Assembly (NCBI GenBank): GCA_937902735.1
Contig: CALELS010000014.1
Coordinates: 1-64,000, forward strand
Direction of reading: 5' to 3'
DNA from: an uncultured Caryophanales bacterium
GTDB taxonomy: Bacteria > Bacillota_I > Bacilli_A > RFN20 > CAG-826
DNA: 64,000 nucleotides
Shown here: positions 24,221 through 33,258 of the stretch, piece after piece
Numbering within the stretch: position 1 is the first letter of the stretch
How the letters are laid out: each line of letters begins with the position of its first letter
Position numbers and translations under genes: made by a program
The notes under the pieces: model-generated
The model's input: only the letters and a program-made list of their open reading frames with translations
Databases searched by the model: none
What the model was told of the DNA's origin: nothing

Positions 24221-25476
24221 TTTCTTTCCTCCACGACTACGTCTATAGTTGGTGAACTCTCTTTTAATAAGGACTTATCAATTTTAATTATTTCCATTTC
24301 AGAAGGAATGATAGCGTTTTTATATAAGCGTTTAATAACTTCGTCTCCTTCTTTAATTAAAATTGATATGTCTTTAAATGGATGAGCGACTCTTAATTTA
24401 AGAGTGATTTTATCGTCTACGGTATTTAATTTGATCTTCTGAGGCACTACATAAGAAATTCCATCAAGGGCTTTAACATCATAAGTATGACCTGGGTTTT
24501 CTAGTTCGCCTTTAAGATATTTATTAACTCCAATTGCAGCTTCACGAGCTTCTTCAACGACATAATCTACTAAATCATGAACATGAAGCACATTTCCTGC
24601 TAAGAAGACACCTTCTTTTTCACTCATGAGGTTATTATCTACAATTGGGCCTCTAGTTTTTGAATAATGAAGGTTAAGTTTATTTAATAAATCAACATTT
24701 GGGATTAAGCCAACACTTAAAAGTAAAGTATCACATTCAAATTCTTTTTCGCTTCCTTCAATGAAATTCATTTTTTCATCAAGTTTAGCAATGACAATTT
24801 TTGTTAAATGACCTTCTTTTCCTACTACTTGCTTAACAGTGTGACTTAAATATAAAGGGATATTAAAATCATTCAAACATTGGACAATGTTACGATTAAG
24901 ACCTGCGCTATAAGGCATAAGTTCGGCAACACCTAAAACTTTAGCGCCTTCAAGCGACATTCTTCTAGCCATAATTAGACCAATATCGCCACTTCCAAGG
25001 ATAAAAACTCGTTTACCGACTAATTGACCATAAATATTTAAATATAGCTGAGCTTGGCCTGCGGTATAAACTCCACTTGGTCGATCACCAGCTAAATTAA
25101 TTGCACCAGCATTTCTTTCATAACATCCAGTAGTTAGAATAATTGCTTTTGCTTTAACTTCAACTACTCCTTCGTATGAATTGGTGTACGTCACAATTTT
25201 ATCTTCACTAATTGATAAGACATTTGAGCCAAGACGATATGCAATATGTTCTTCTTCTACTAAAGTAGAAAAGCGGCTCATAAATTCAGGCCCAGTGAGT
25301 TCTTCGTTAAATTCATGTAGGCCAAAACCATTATGAATGCATTGATTTAAAATGCCGCCTAAATAGTCATTCTTTTCAATGATCAAAATATTATCGATAC
25401 CTAAAGAATGAGCCTTTAAGGCACTAGACATTCCTGCAGAACCACCACCAATGATGACTAAATCATAATTAATCAT
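24217..25476 (-). CDS. FAD/NAD-dependent oxidoreductase (GlpB-partner type)
   Basis: 419-residue flavoprotein. N-terminal FAD-binding motif VIIGGGSAGMSSA, a second nucleotide-binding motif FILGSGDIGLIMARRM near residue 155 and the C-terminal FAD-contact VFLAGNVLHVHDLVDYVVEEA. The conserved redox Cys pattern of this family (YLGGILNQCIHNGFG) is visible near residue 48. Likely passes electrons in complex with the neighbouring GlpA-like protein and DUF1667. Substrate not determined; glycerol-3-phosphate is implied only by the neighbour. Confidence 0.9.
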   Translation of the reverse strand: MINYDLVIIGGGSAGMSSALKAHSLGIDNILIIEKNDYLGGILNQCIHNGFGLHEFNEELTGPEFMSRFSTLVEEEHIAYRLGSNVLSISEDKIVTYTNSYEGVVEVKAKAIILTTGCYERNAGAINLAGDRPSGVYTAGQAQLYLNIYGQLVGKRVFILGSGDIGLIMARRMSLEGAKVLGVAELMPYSAGLNRNIVQCLNDFNIPLYLSHTVKQVVGKEGHLTKIVIAKLDEKMNFIEGSEKEFECDTLLLSVGLIPNVDLLNKLNLHYSKTRGPIVDNNLMSEKEGVFLAGNVLHVHDLVDYVVEEAREAAIGVNKYLKGELENPGHTYDVKALDGISYVVPQKIKLNTVDDKITLKLRVAHPFKDISILIKEGDEVIKRLYKNAIIPSEMEIIKIDKSLLKESSPTIDVVVEERK

Positions 25477-26915
25477 TATTCTTTATCCTCTTTGGTTAGA
25501 TAGCGAGCAATGAAACTACCTTTCTTATCAAGCATAATTTCGGACTTGCTTTTCTTTAGATATTTAGCGAGTTGTCTTAAGACAAGAGGTTGACAGAAAC
25601 CACCTTGGCATTTACCAAAGCCTGCTCTTGTTCTTTTCTTAACAGCTTTAATAGTTTTTGGAGGAACACTTGAATTAAGTTCATCAAGAATCTCTCCTAA
25701 AGAAACTTTTTCACAATTACAAACTATTTTTCCATATTCAGGATGTTTCTTAATATAAGCGTTACGTTTTTCAACGCTTAATTCATTCATCCTAATTCTT
25801 TTTCTAACATATGGATTATATGAAATCTTAGTTTTTAATTCTATTTCTTTAGAAATAAAATTATTAACAATATATTCAGCAATTGCTGGAGAAGAAACTA
25901 GACCTGGAGATTCAATTCCTGCTGCTACGATAAAGCGAGAAGAAACTTTCGATGGACGAATAATAAAATCATGTGTTGAAGGTGTTGATCTAAGACCAGA
26001 GAATGTTCTAATTGCGTGTTGAAAAGGAATATTTGGTACTAAAAGTTTGGCGCTTGCTTTAACTTTATCAAGTGTTTCTTTATCGGTAGATGTATCTTCC
26101 TTATCTTTAACATATTCACTGGATGGACCAACAAGGAAATTATTTGATGTTGTTGGAGTAACTAAAACACCTTTTCCTTTTTCGCTTGGAAGAGGGAAAA
26201 TTGTGTGATTTACAAGGTTTTGACCATAATGGTCAAGAACGAAATATTCACCTTTACGTGGATTGATTTCATAATCGATTGGTTCCACTAAAGAATGGAT
26301 TTCATCACTATATACACCTGCACAATCAACAACAATTCGTCCAACATATGAATTTTTATCAGTAATAACTTCAAAATTTTCTTTGTTGTTAACAATGTTA
26401 ACTACTTTTTCATCAAGGGCTAACTTAACGCCATTATCAACAGCGTTTTCAATTGCATGAACCACGAGGGTAAAAGGATTAACAACTCCTGCCGTAGGGG
26501 CAAAAAGTGATCCTTTTACCTCGCTTGATAAATTCGGTTCAATTTCTAATGTTTCTTCTTTGTTAAGAAGTTTTACTTCTACTCCATTAATTTCTGCTCT
26601 TTTTTTAAGGTCTTCGAGGATTTTTAGTTGCTCATCATAAATAGCCACGGTTAAAGAACCGATGTTATTAAGATGAACATCAAGTTCTTCACAAATTTTA
26701 GGGAACATTTTATTTCCTAAAACATTTAATTTGGCTTTGAGAGTGCCTGGTTCTGGATCATATCCACTATGGACAACAGCACTATTAGCTTCGCTAGTAG
26801 CGTTACCAACATCGTTTTCTTTTTCAATGACCAAAACACTTAGTTCATAACTTGAAAGTTTTCTTGCAAGAAGTGAACCGACAACCCCAGCACCGATAAT
26901 AATAATATCGTACAT
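25476..26915 (-). CDS. GlpA-like FAD-dependent dehydrogenase with [2Fe-2S] domain
   Basis: 479-residue DAO-family flavoprotein. FAD motif IIIGAGVVGSLLARKLS at the N-terminus, the DAO core with SAVVHSGYDP, GARRI-like region and AAGIESPGLVSSPAIAEY. The C-terminal BFD-like [2Fe-2S] domain has VCNCEKVSLGEI and GKCQGGFC, giving four cysteines. This architecture is that of anaerobic glycerol-3-phosphate dehydrogenase subunit A or related 2-hydroxyacid dehydrogenases. AGGAGG precedes the start. First gene of the three-gene redox set. Confidence 0.9.
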   Translation of the reverse strand: MYDIIIIGAGVVGSLLARKLSSYELSVLVIEKENDVGNATSEANSAVVHSGYDPEPGTLKAKLNVLGNKMFPKICEELDVHLNNIGSLTVAIYDEQLKILEDLKKRAEINGVEVKLLNKEETLEIEPNLSSEVKGSLFAPTAGVVNPFTLVVHAIENAVDNGVKLALDEKVVNIVNNKENFEVITDKNSYVGRIVVDCAGVYSDEIHSLVEPIDYEINPRKGEYFVLDHYGQNLVNHTIFPLPSEKGKGVLVTPTTSNNFLVGPSSEYVKDKEDTSTDKETLDKVKASAKLLVPNIPFQHAIRTFSGLRSTPSTHDFIIRPSKVSSRFIVAAGIESPGLVSSPAIAEYIVNNFISKEIELKTKISYNPYVRKRIRMNELSVEKRNAYIKKHPEYGKIVCNCEKVSLGEILDELNSSVPPKTIKAVKKRTRAGFGKCQGGFCQPLVLRQLAKYLKKSKSEIMLDKKGSFIARYLTKEDKE

Positions 26916-26960
26916 GGATTATCCTCCTAAAAGAGCATTAAATATGGGAGTTAATTAAAA

Positions 26961-29114
26961 TTAATGATGGTTATGTCCTTTTTCGACATATCCAGCTGGT
27001 TTTTCTTCAAATTCGCGATGGGAAACTTTAACTTTTCCTTTTTCATCAATTTCAGTAACCACTACTTTGAGGGTTTGACCAACTTTGACGACATCACTTG
27101 CTTTAGCAACAAAGCCCCAACCAAGTCTTGAGACATGGCAAAGACCTTCTGTGTCACCAAATAATTTAACGAATGCACCGTATTCTTCTACTCTAGTAAC
27201 TTCACCTTCGTAGACTTCACCAACACGAGCTTCACGAACGATATTTTCAATCATTTGTTTGGCTTTGTTGATCATTTCACGGTCCATATGGTAGATGACT
27301 ACGTGTCCATCATCATCGATATCGATTTGAACATGGTCACATTCTTCAATAATTTTATTGATGACTTTACCACCAGTACCGATGACTTCACGAATCTTAT
27401 CGACTTCAATTTGCATCTTGTCGAGTTTTGGAGCGTATTTTGCAACGTCTTCACGTGGTTCGGCAATGGCTTTAGACATAACTTCACGGATTTGAGCGCG
27501 TGCAACATGTGCTTGTGCTAATGCATCGCGGAGAACGTCTCTTGTAACACCATCGATTTTGATATCCATTTGTAAGGCTGTAATACCTTTTTCAGTACCA
27601 GCAACTTTAAAGTCCATATCACCAAAGTGATCTTCGAGACCTTGGATATCGGTAAGAATTGTATATTTTGATTTTGGATCATTAAGTGGTCCATCAGCAA
27701 TCAAGCCCATAGCAATACCACTGACCATACCTTTAATTGGTACACCAGCAGCCATGAGTGACATACAACCTGCACAAATAGAAGCTTGTGATGAAGAACC
27801 ATTTGATTCAACAACTTCACTTACAGTGCGGATGGTATATGGGAAGTCAACTTCATCTGGAATAACATATGAAAGTGCCCTTTCACCTAAGGCACCATGA
27901 CCGATTTCACGACGAGCAAGAACGCCAATCTTACCAGTTTGACCAACGCACCATTGTGGGAAGTTATAGTGATGCATGAAGCGTTTTCTTTCTATTGGTG
28001 TTAAGTCATCAATGATTTGTGCTTCGCTCAATGGTCCTAATGTTGTAACAGAGATAACTTGCGTTTGACCTCTGGTAAACATAGCGGAACCATGGGTTCT
28101 TGGTAATAAGTCAACTTGAGCATCAAGTGGACGAATTTCATCAACTCTACGTCCATCTGGTCTAACTTTTTCTTCAATGATTAAACGTCTAACTTCGTTA
28201 TGGACGATATCTTCTTGAATTTCGTGAACTCTTTGAACTGTAACTGCTCTTTCTTTTTCAGTTGCATATTCTTTAAGAGCATATTCTTCTTCTGTACGTT
28301 TTTCGATAGCAGCAATCTTTTCTTCTCTTTCGAGTTTATCGAATGTGCTTACGGCTGCACGTAATTCATCATTAATTTTAGCAGTGACTTCGTCACGTAA
28401 TTCTTGAGGAATTGTTTTTAATTGTACTTCACGTTTTGGTAAACCGATTTCTGCAATGATTTCTTTTTCAAAACGGCAAAGTTTTTTGATTGCTTCGTGA
28501 GCAAACATTAATGCATCGAGCATATCTTCTTCACTGACTTCAGCAGCACCAGCTTCAATCATATTAATATCTTCTTCAGTACCAGCAACTGTTAAATCAA
28601 TGTCTGATTTTGCTCTTTCTTCTACTGTTGGGTTGATGATTAATTTTCCATCAACACGACCAACAAATACACCAGCGATTGGTCCATTAAATGGAATGTC
28701 AGAAATGGAAACTGCAAGTGAACTAGCAAGCATAGCTGTAATTTCTGGAGCATAATCATAATCAACACTCATGACTTGGCTAACGACTTGTACTTCGTTT
28801 CTGAAACCTTCTGGGAAAAGTGGACGCATTGTTCTATCGGTAATACGACTTGCTAAAATAGCATGTGAAGATGGTCTACTTTCTCTTCTTAAGAATGATC
28901 CTGGAATTTTTCCAGCTGCGTACATTCTTTCTTGATATTCGACGGATAATGGGAAGAAATCCCAATCAACTGTGTGGTTAGAAATGGTTGCATTACTAAG
29001 AACACAAGTTTCACCGTATCGAACTAATACCGCACCAGCTGTTTGCTTGGCAATTTCACCAGCTTCGACAACGATTTTGCGGCCTTCGAAATCTAATTCG
29101 AATACTTTTTTCAT
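26961..29114 (-). CDS. pnp: polynucleotide phosphorylase
   Basis: 717-residue 3'-5' phosphorolytic exoribonuclease. Two RNase PH domains flank a helical linker; the second has the active-site region (GSSSQASICAGCMSLM and ILTDIQGLEDHFGDMDFKVAGT). The KH domain (IREVIGTGGKVINKIIEE) and the S1 domain (GEVYEGEVTRVEEYGAFVKL) complete the protein. AAGGAG lies before ATG. Extended -10 TGATAAAAT lies upstream at about 29153-29161. Separated from rpsO by a region with its own terminator, so it is not simply co-transcribed with rpsO. Confidence 0.97.
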   Translation of the reverse strand: MKKVFELDFEGRKIVVEAGEIAKQTAGAVLVRYGETCVLSNATISNHTVDWDFFPLSVEYQERMYAAGKIPGSFLRRESRPSSHAILASRITDRTMRPLFPEGFRNEVQVVSQVMSVDYDYAPEITAMLASSLAVSISDIPFNGPIAGVFVGRVDGKLIINPTVEERAKSDIDLTVAGTEEDINMIEAGAAEVSEEDMLDALMFAHEAIKKLCRFEKEIIAEIGLPKREVQLKTIPQELRDEVTAKINDELRAAVSTFDKLEREEKIAAIEKRTEEEYALKEYATEKERAVTVQRVHEIQEDIVHNEVRRLIIEEKVRPDGRRVDEIRPLDAQVDLLPRTHGSAMFTRGQTQVISVTTLGPLSEAQIIDDLTPIERKRFMHHYNFPQWCVGQTGKIGVLARREIGHGALGERALSYVIPDEVDFPYTIRTVSEVVESNGSSSQASICAGCMSLMAAGVPIKGMVSGIAMGLIADGPLNDPKSKYTILTDIQGLEDHFGDMDFKVAGTEKGITALQMDIKIDGVTRDVLRDALAQAHVARAQIREVMSKAIAEPREDVAKYAPKLDKMQIEVDKIREVIGTGGKVINKIIEECDHVQIDIDDDGHVVIYHMDREMINKAKQMIENIVREARVGEVYEGEVTRVEEYGAFVKLFGDTEGLCHVSRLGWGFVAKASDVVKVGQTLKVVVTEIDEKGKVKVSHREFEEKPAGYVEKGHNHH

Positions 29115-29160
29115 GTCTTTTCTTTTCTCCTTATAAAATAACTAAAAATATTTTATCACA

Positions 29161-29217
29161 AAAAGTTTATAACTTTTATAAAAATAATACAAAGTTCTTA
29201 ATTTTCTTATGAAAATT
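29161..29217 (-). promoter_or_regulatory. pnp promoter region with inverted repeats
   Basis: Between the ncRNA terminator and pnp are two A/T-rich inverted repeats, AAAAGTT-tat-AACTTTT (29161-29177) and AATTTTC-ttat-GAAAATT (29200-29217), just upstream of the extended -10 box. They may be operators or chance A/T symmetry. Confidence 0.3.
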
Positions 29218-29244
29218 AGTTTTGAAATATATTGTAACGATGTT

Positions 29245-29440
29245 CAAAATAAAAGATTCTGCAATAAGCAGAATCTAATAATTGTATTGCTTTTAGGGCA
29301 CTGAATGGGAATCCTCGGTTATTCAATTGCCGAGTAGGTTCACTTCGTTGACATAACCACTTCGTCAACTGTGATTAATATGTTGTATTCTACAATGTTG
29401 ATCCTGACTTATCTACGTTACAATCTTAAGGATTCTATTT
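29245..29440 (-). ncRNA. candidate structured RNA between rpsO and pnp
   Basis: A 280-base gene-free stretch lies between the rpsO terminator and a second strong terminator (AGATTCTGC-ttatt-GCAGAATCT then TTTTATTTT, 29245-29276). Reading the minus strand, several hairpins are visible: GTTGAC/GTCAAC, CTCGG/CCGAG and TTGTA-gaa-TACAA, and a possible long-range closing pair ATTGTA/TACAAT. No ORF fits. Size (about 190 bases) and closing-stem layout would suit a 6S-like RNA, but I do not see diagnostic sequences; it is not tmRNA, RNase P RNA or SRP RNA by motif. The 5' end is uncertain. Confidence 0.5.
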
Positions 29441-29518
29441 GGTGGAACTGATATAAAAAAGCAATAATTTCAGAAGAGAAAAAGAGGCAATGATAGACGA
29501 CTTTCGCATTGTCTAAAA

Positions 29519-29542
29519 GAAAAGCGCTCATTAGAGCGCAAT
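29519..29542 (-). terminator. intrinsic terminator of rpsO
   Basis: Minus strand GCGCTC-taat-GAGCGC followed by TTTTCTTTT, 15 bases beyond the rpsO stop. Confidence 0.85.
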
Positions 29543-29556
29543 CTTTATCTGGGAAA

Positions 29557-29826
29557 TTATTTACGAATCTTGAGTTCGCCTAATAATTTGACATAGGCAT
29601 CACGATTTTCTCTATTGAGGTAATCGAGAAGACCACGTCTTTTACCGACAAGCACGAATAAGCCACGACGACCAGAGGCGTCTTTCTTGTTAGCTTTTAA
29701 GTGAGCGGTTAAATCGTTAATTTGAGCAGTTAATAAAGCGATTTGGACTTCGACTGAGCCGGTGTCTTTTTCGTTCTTACCGTATTTTTTAACGATTTCA
29801 GCGATTCTTTCTTTTGAAAGTGCCAT
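29557..29826 (-). CDS. rpsO: 30S ribosomal protein S15
   Basis: 89 residues, standard length. Contains the family core KDTGSVEVQIALLTAQIN, HLKANKKDASGRRGLFVLVGKRRGLLDYL and ends KIRK. Binds the central domain of 16S rRNA and nucleates the platform. AAGGAGG lies 8 bases before ATG. Own promoter (TTGATT and an A/T-rich -10 near 29915) and terminator, so it is a single-gene unit. Confidence 0.98.
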   Translation of the reverse strand: MALSKERIAEIVKKYGKNEKDTGSVEVQIALLTAQINDLTAHLKANKKDASGRRGLFVLVGKRRGLLDYLNRENRDAYVKLLGELKIRK

Positions 29827-30003
29827 TTTTAATCCTCCTTAAGTTCTTAACTTTTTCCAGGTATATCGTCGGATTATTCGACATACTTAGAGAAAGTCGC
29901 AAGAAATATAATATATTAATTCTTAAAAGAATCAATACCAAACCTAAATTATTGCATCAGAGTGAGCTTACTCGGTTTGAGAAATGTATAGTATATCATC
30001 TTT

Positions 30004-30894
30004 TTATTGATTGATGTTTTTTAAGTCTTCTTTTATTTGCTTTTGAAGCTCTTCAGTTGAAGAGAATTTCTTTTCTTCTCTAACAAAGGATAGAAATTCA
30101 AGATAAATTGTCTTGTTATAGTCATCACTTTTATAGGAAGGAATATGAACTTCAATAGTAGGTTTATCTTCTTTGTTTACAGTAGGATGCACTCCAACAT
30201 TAGTTAATGATAAATGAGGTACTCCAGAGATATAGGCAATAGTTTTATATACTCCATATTTTGGAATCACATAATTATCACTTAATTTTATATTAGCGGT
30301 AGGAAATCCAAGACTTGTTCCTAATTGATGTCCTTTGACCACTACACCCATGATTTGATAATCGTGACCTAAAAGGTCATTTGCTTTTTCTATGTCACCA
30401 TTTTTAATATATTCGATGATATCTTGAGTAGAAATTTTCTTATTATCAATGTTTAAAAGAGGAACCTCAAAAACTTTAAAATGCTGTTTTAAATAAGTGA
30501 TGTTTCCACTTCTATTTTTAGCAAATCTATAATCTTCTCCGACATAGATTTCCTTAACATTAAGTTTCTTTAAAATTTCAATGAAATCTTCTTTTTCTAA
30601 TGAAACAAAATCCTTATCAATATGTAGGACAAAATAATAATCTAAAGAATATCTAGAAATGATACGGAATCTATCATCTAAAGATGTTAAAACTTCTTTC
30701 GATTTGTGGTTATCAATTAAAGAGGAAACAGGACGATCAAAAGTCAAAATTCCTATAGGAAGTTCGCTCTTTTTACGAGCTTCATTAATAATATTAATGT
30801 GACCAAGATGAACTCCATCAAAATAACCTAGACATAAAGCGATGGGTTTATCGCAAGGATTAATAGATTTATAGTCTAGTTGCACTACTTTCAT
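30004..30894 (-). CDS. ribF: bifunctional riboflavin kinase/FAD synthetase
   Basis: 296 residues. The N-terminal nucleotidyltransferase domain has GYFDGVHLGH (residues about 23-32) and makes FAD; the C-terminal flavokinase domain has the motif GTSLGFPTANI near residue 195 and makes FMN from riboflavin. Overlaps truB by 4 bases (ATGA), the usual truB-ribF coupling in Firmicutes. Confidence 0.96.
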   Translation of the reverse strand: MKVVQLDYKSINPCDKPIALCLGYFDGVHLGHINIINEARKKSELPIGILTFDRPVSSLIDNHKSKEVLTSLDDRFRIISRYSLDYYFVLHIDKDFVSLEKEDFIEILKKLNVKEIYVGEDYRFAKNRSGNITYLKQHFKVFEVPLLNIDNKKISTQDIIEYIKNGDIEKANDLLGHDYQIMGVVVKGHQLGTSLGFPTANIKLSDNYVIPKYGVYKTIAYISGVPHLSLTNVGVHPTVNKEDKPTIEVHIPSYKSDDYNKTIYLEFLSFVREEKKFSSTEELQKQIKEDLKNINQ

Positions 30895-31736
30895 CTTAGA
30901 CCTCTTTCACATTTATAATAGCCATTATTCATTCTTGAATATATAGCGATTGCCTCACCATTATAAACACATAAAACTAATTCATCTTTTTCATTAAGTT
31001 TAAGGTGCATTCCGTTTGAGATTCCTTTAATTTCTTCTTCACTTACTTCATGTTTTTTCATGAATGAAAGAGCAGAAACAATATCGATTAAATTATCTTC
31101 GTTAACTTCTTCTTTTTTGTGAGCTTTATCTAAGGATAAGTTACCGACTCTTGTGCGAGTTAATTCACTCAAATATCCAACAGTATTTAGTCTTTCTGCA
31201 ATATCTTCTCCAAGAGTTCTTATATATGTTCCTTTAGAGACTCTAGCAACGAAGGTAATCGAATTATTATCAAAAGATATTAAATCCAATGAATAAATAT
31301 GTATTTTCCTGGCTTTTCTTTCGATTTCTTCACCATTTCTAGCGTATTTATAAAGTTCTTTTCCATTAACTTTAATTGCAGAATACATTGGAGGAATTTG
31401 TTCTTGCTCTCCTATAAAAGATTGGAATACTTCTTTAATTTTTTCTTTAGTTAAAGTAGGTATTTCTTTTTCTAAAATTACATTACCATCTAAGTCTGCT
31501 GTATCTGTTTTTTTACCTAGTGTTAGTTTTGCTAAATATTCTTTATCAAGACATTCAAAATATTGAGAAACTTTAGTAGCTTTGTTCACTAAAACGATTA
31601 AAAGGCCATCTGCAAAAGGATCTAATGTACCTACATGACCTATCTTTTTTTCATTAAGTTTTTTAGAAACAAAATTGACTTCTGCTCTTGAAGTATTTCC
31701 TTTTGCTTTATCGATTAATAAGATACCTGATTTCAT
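30891..31736 (-). CDS. truB: tRNA pseudouridine-55 synthase
   Basis: 281 residues. Catalytic Asp lies in the motif KIGHVGTLDPFADGLLIV near residue 39; other family blocks are PMYSAIKVNGKELYKYAR and SKGTYIRTLGEDIA. A C-terminal PUA-like part follows. Makes the TpsiC-loop pseudouridine. In this genome it is separated from the infB-rbfA operon by the divergent TtcA-like gene. Confidence 0.96.
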   Translation of the reverse strand: MKSGILLIDKAKGNTSRAEVNFVSKKLNEKKIGHVGTLDPFADGLLIVLVNKATKVSQYFECLDKEYLAKLTLGKKTDTADLDGNVILEKEIPTLTKEKIKEVFQSFIGEQEQIPPMYSAIKVNGKELYKYARNGEEIERKARKIHIYSLDLISFDNNSITFVARVSKGTYIRTLGEDIAERLNTVGYLSELTRTRVGNLSLDKAHKKEEVNEDNLIDIVSALSFMKKHEVSEEEIKGISNGMHLKLNEKDELVLCVYNGEAIAIYSRMNNGYYKCERGLR

Positions 31737-31759
31737 AATGAAATTTATTGATACTATTA

Positions 31760-31773
31760 TATAATAGTTATCA
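31760..31773 (+). promoter_or_regulatory. leaderless-type promoter of the TtcA-like gene
   Basis: TATAAT followed by exactly seven bases and the ATG at 31773; no ribosome site. Same geometry as at 16006-16019. Confidence 0.6.
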
Positions 31774-32888
31774 TGAAATCACTAAAAAGAATATTAGGTG
31801 CAATAAGAAGAGCGGATCAAACATTTTCTCTAATTAAAAATAATGATCGAATTGCTTTAGGTATTTCTGGTGGTAAAGATTCAATGGTAATGCTTAATGC
31901 TTTATCTCTTTATCAAAAATTTCATGTAGCAAAATTTGAGATAGTTCCTGTTATTTTAGATTTAGGATTTCCTTCTTTTGATGCATCAATACTTTATAAG
32001 TATTGTGAATCACTTGGACTTACACTTCATGTTATAGATGAAAAACAAGTTTATGAAATACTTTCACTTCATAAAAAAGATAATAAATTACCTTGTTCAA
32101 TATGTTCAAAAATGAAAAAAGCGGCAATTAATAAAGCTGCTAATGAACTAGGGTGTAATAAAGTAGCATTTGCTCATCATAAAGATGATGCAATTGAAAC
32201 ATTGTTTATGAATGAAATTTATGGAGGCAAGATTGCTACCTTTGAACCAATGATGAAACTCGTTCGAGCTAATATTACTTTTATTCGTCCTTTAATTTTT
32301 GTAAGTGAAGAAGATATTGTTTCATGTGTTAAAGAAGAAAATATTCCAGTATTTAAATCACACTGCCCTAATGATGGATTTACAATGAGACAAGAAATTA
32401 AAGATATTTTATGTGATTTATATGAAAAATATCCTCAAGCTAAAGTAAATTTCTTGAATATGCTTACTAAATATGAGCTTGAAGGTACATGGAAAGATAA
32501 TATTTTGATTAATATTGAGGGAAGCAAATATTCACTACGTCCAGTTATATTAAAGTCTGATTTATTAGAAGAGGTTAAACTTGGAATTGATGTTAACTCT
32601 TATGATGATGAATTTGATCATTATTTAATTAAAAATAAGAACGGTAAAATTATAGGTCGCGTGTGCGCGCTTTATATTAATAAAAAGGTGTACATCAAAG
32701 GTTTCTATCTTAAAGATTTCACCACTCTTCAATTTAGAAAAGTAATATCATATTTTGAAAGAACGTATTTAAAGGAAGCAAGCCCAATAGAAATCATCAT
32801 TCTAGATAAGAATTATAAAAAAGAATTTTTGAGCCTCGGATATATCAAAAAAGATGATAGGCTAACCAAATTATCTTATATAAAATAA
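31773..32888 (+). CDS. TtcA-like tRNA thiolation protein with C-terminal extension
   Basis: 371 residues. PP-loop ATP pyrophosphatase motif ISGGKDSM (residues 31-38), a CSIC cysteine pair near residue 108 followed by KMKKAAINKAA, and HHKDDAIETLFMNE. These match the TtcA/TilS-like group that thiolates tRNA bases (s2C32 for TtcA). The catalytic part ends near residue 250; the last ~120 residues form an extra domain whose end (KVISYFERTYLKEASPIEI, SLGYIKKDDRLTKLSYIK) looks to me like a GNAT acetyltransferase fold half. That assignment is tentative. Confidence 0.8.
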   Translation: MKSLKRILGAIRRADQTFSLIKNNDRIALGISGGKDSMVMLNALSLYQKFHVAKFEIVPVILDLGFPSFDASILYKYCESLGLTLHVIDEKQVYEILSLHKKDNKLPCSICSKMKKAAINKAANELGCNKVAFAHHKDDAIETLFMNEIYGGKIATFEPMMKLVRANITFIRPLIFVSEEDIVSCVKEENIPVFKSHCPNDGFTMRQEIKDILCDLYEKYPQAKVNFLNMLTKYELEGTWKDNILINIEGSKYSLRPVILKSDLLEEVKLGIDVNSYDDEFDHYLIKNKNGKIIGRVCALYINKKVYIKGFYLKDFTTLQFRKVISYFERTYLKEASPIEIIILDKNYKKEFLSLGYIKKDDRLTKLSYIK

Positions 32889-32909
32889 AAAGGACTTAGT
32901 CCTTTTTTT
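32886..32909. terminator. bidirectional terminator between ttcA-like gene and rbfA
   Basis: AAAAGGAC-tta-GTCCTTTT followed by TTT. On the minus strand the three loop bases are the TAA stop of rbfA, so the last rbfA codons form the left arm. Serves both convergent genes. Confidence 0.85.
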
Positions 32910-33258
32910 GCATATTATCTAATTGAGCTTGTTCCTTTTTTAGGACTTCATCAAGTCGCTCAGATTTAATGTATGTCTCATCAAGAAGGAAGGTAATTTC
33001 AGGAGTTTTTCTAATATCTAGTTTCTTTGCTAATGAAGAACGAACATAACCTTTTGTCTTATTTAATTCTTCTAAATTTTGATTAGGAAATTTGCTACCT
33101 AAAAAAGAAACATAAACTTTAGCATAAGAGAAATCTTTTGATACTTGAACTTCGTTAACAGAAACAAATCCAATTCTAGGGTTTTTTAGTTCAAATTGAA
33201 TGATTTCAGATATATTTTTACGGATGATAGTTTGAATGCGTTGTGTTCGGTCCGCCAT
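32896..33258 (-). CDS. rbfA: ribosome-binding factor A
   Basis: 120 residues with KH-like fold; late 30S maturation factor. Family patterns RIQTIIRKNISEII, NPRIGFVSVNEVQVSKDFSYAKVYVS and RKTPEITFLLDETY are clear. The start overlaps the infB stop by one base (TAATG). Its final codons lie inside the terminator hairpin. Confidence 0.96.
   Translation of the reverse strand: MADRTQRIQTIIRKNISEIIQFELKNPRIGFVSVNEVQVSKDFSYAKVYVSFLGSKFPNQNLEELNKTKGYVRSSLAKKLDIRKTPEITFLLDETYIKSERLDEVLKKEQAQLDNMQKKD

Noticed and set aside
29300..29440. tmRNA, RNase P RNA or SRP RNA in the rpsO-pnp gap
   Set aside because: None of the diagnostic sequences of these RNAs is visible; left as unassigned structured RNA.
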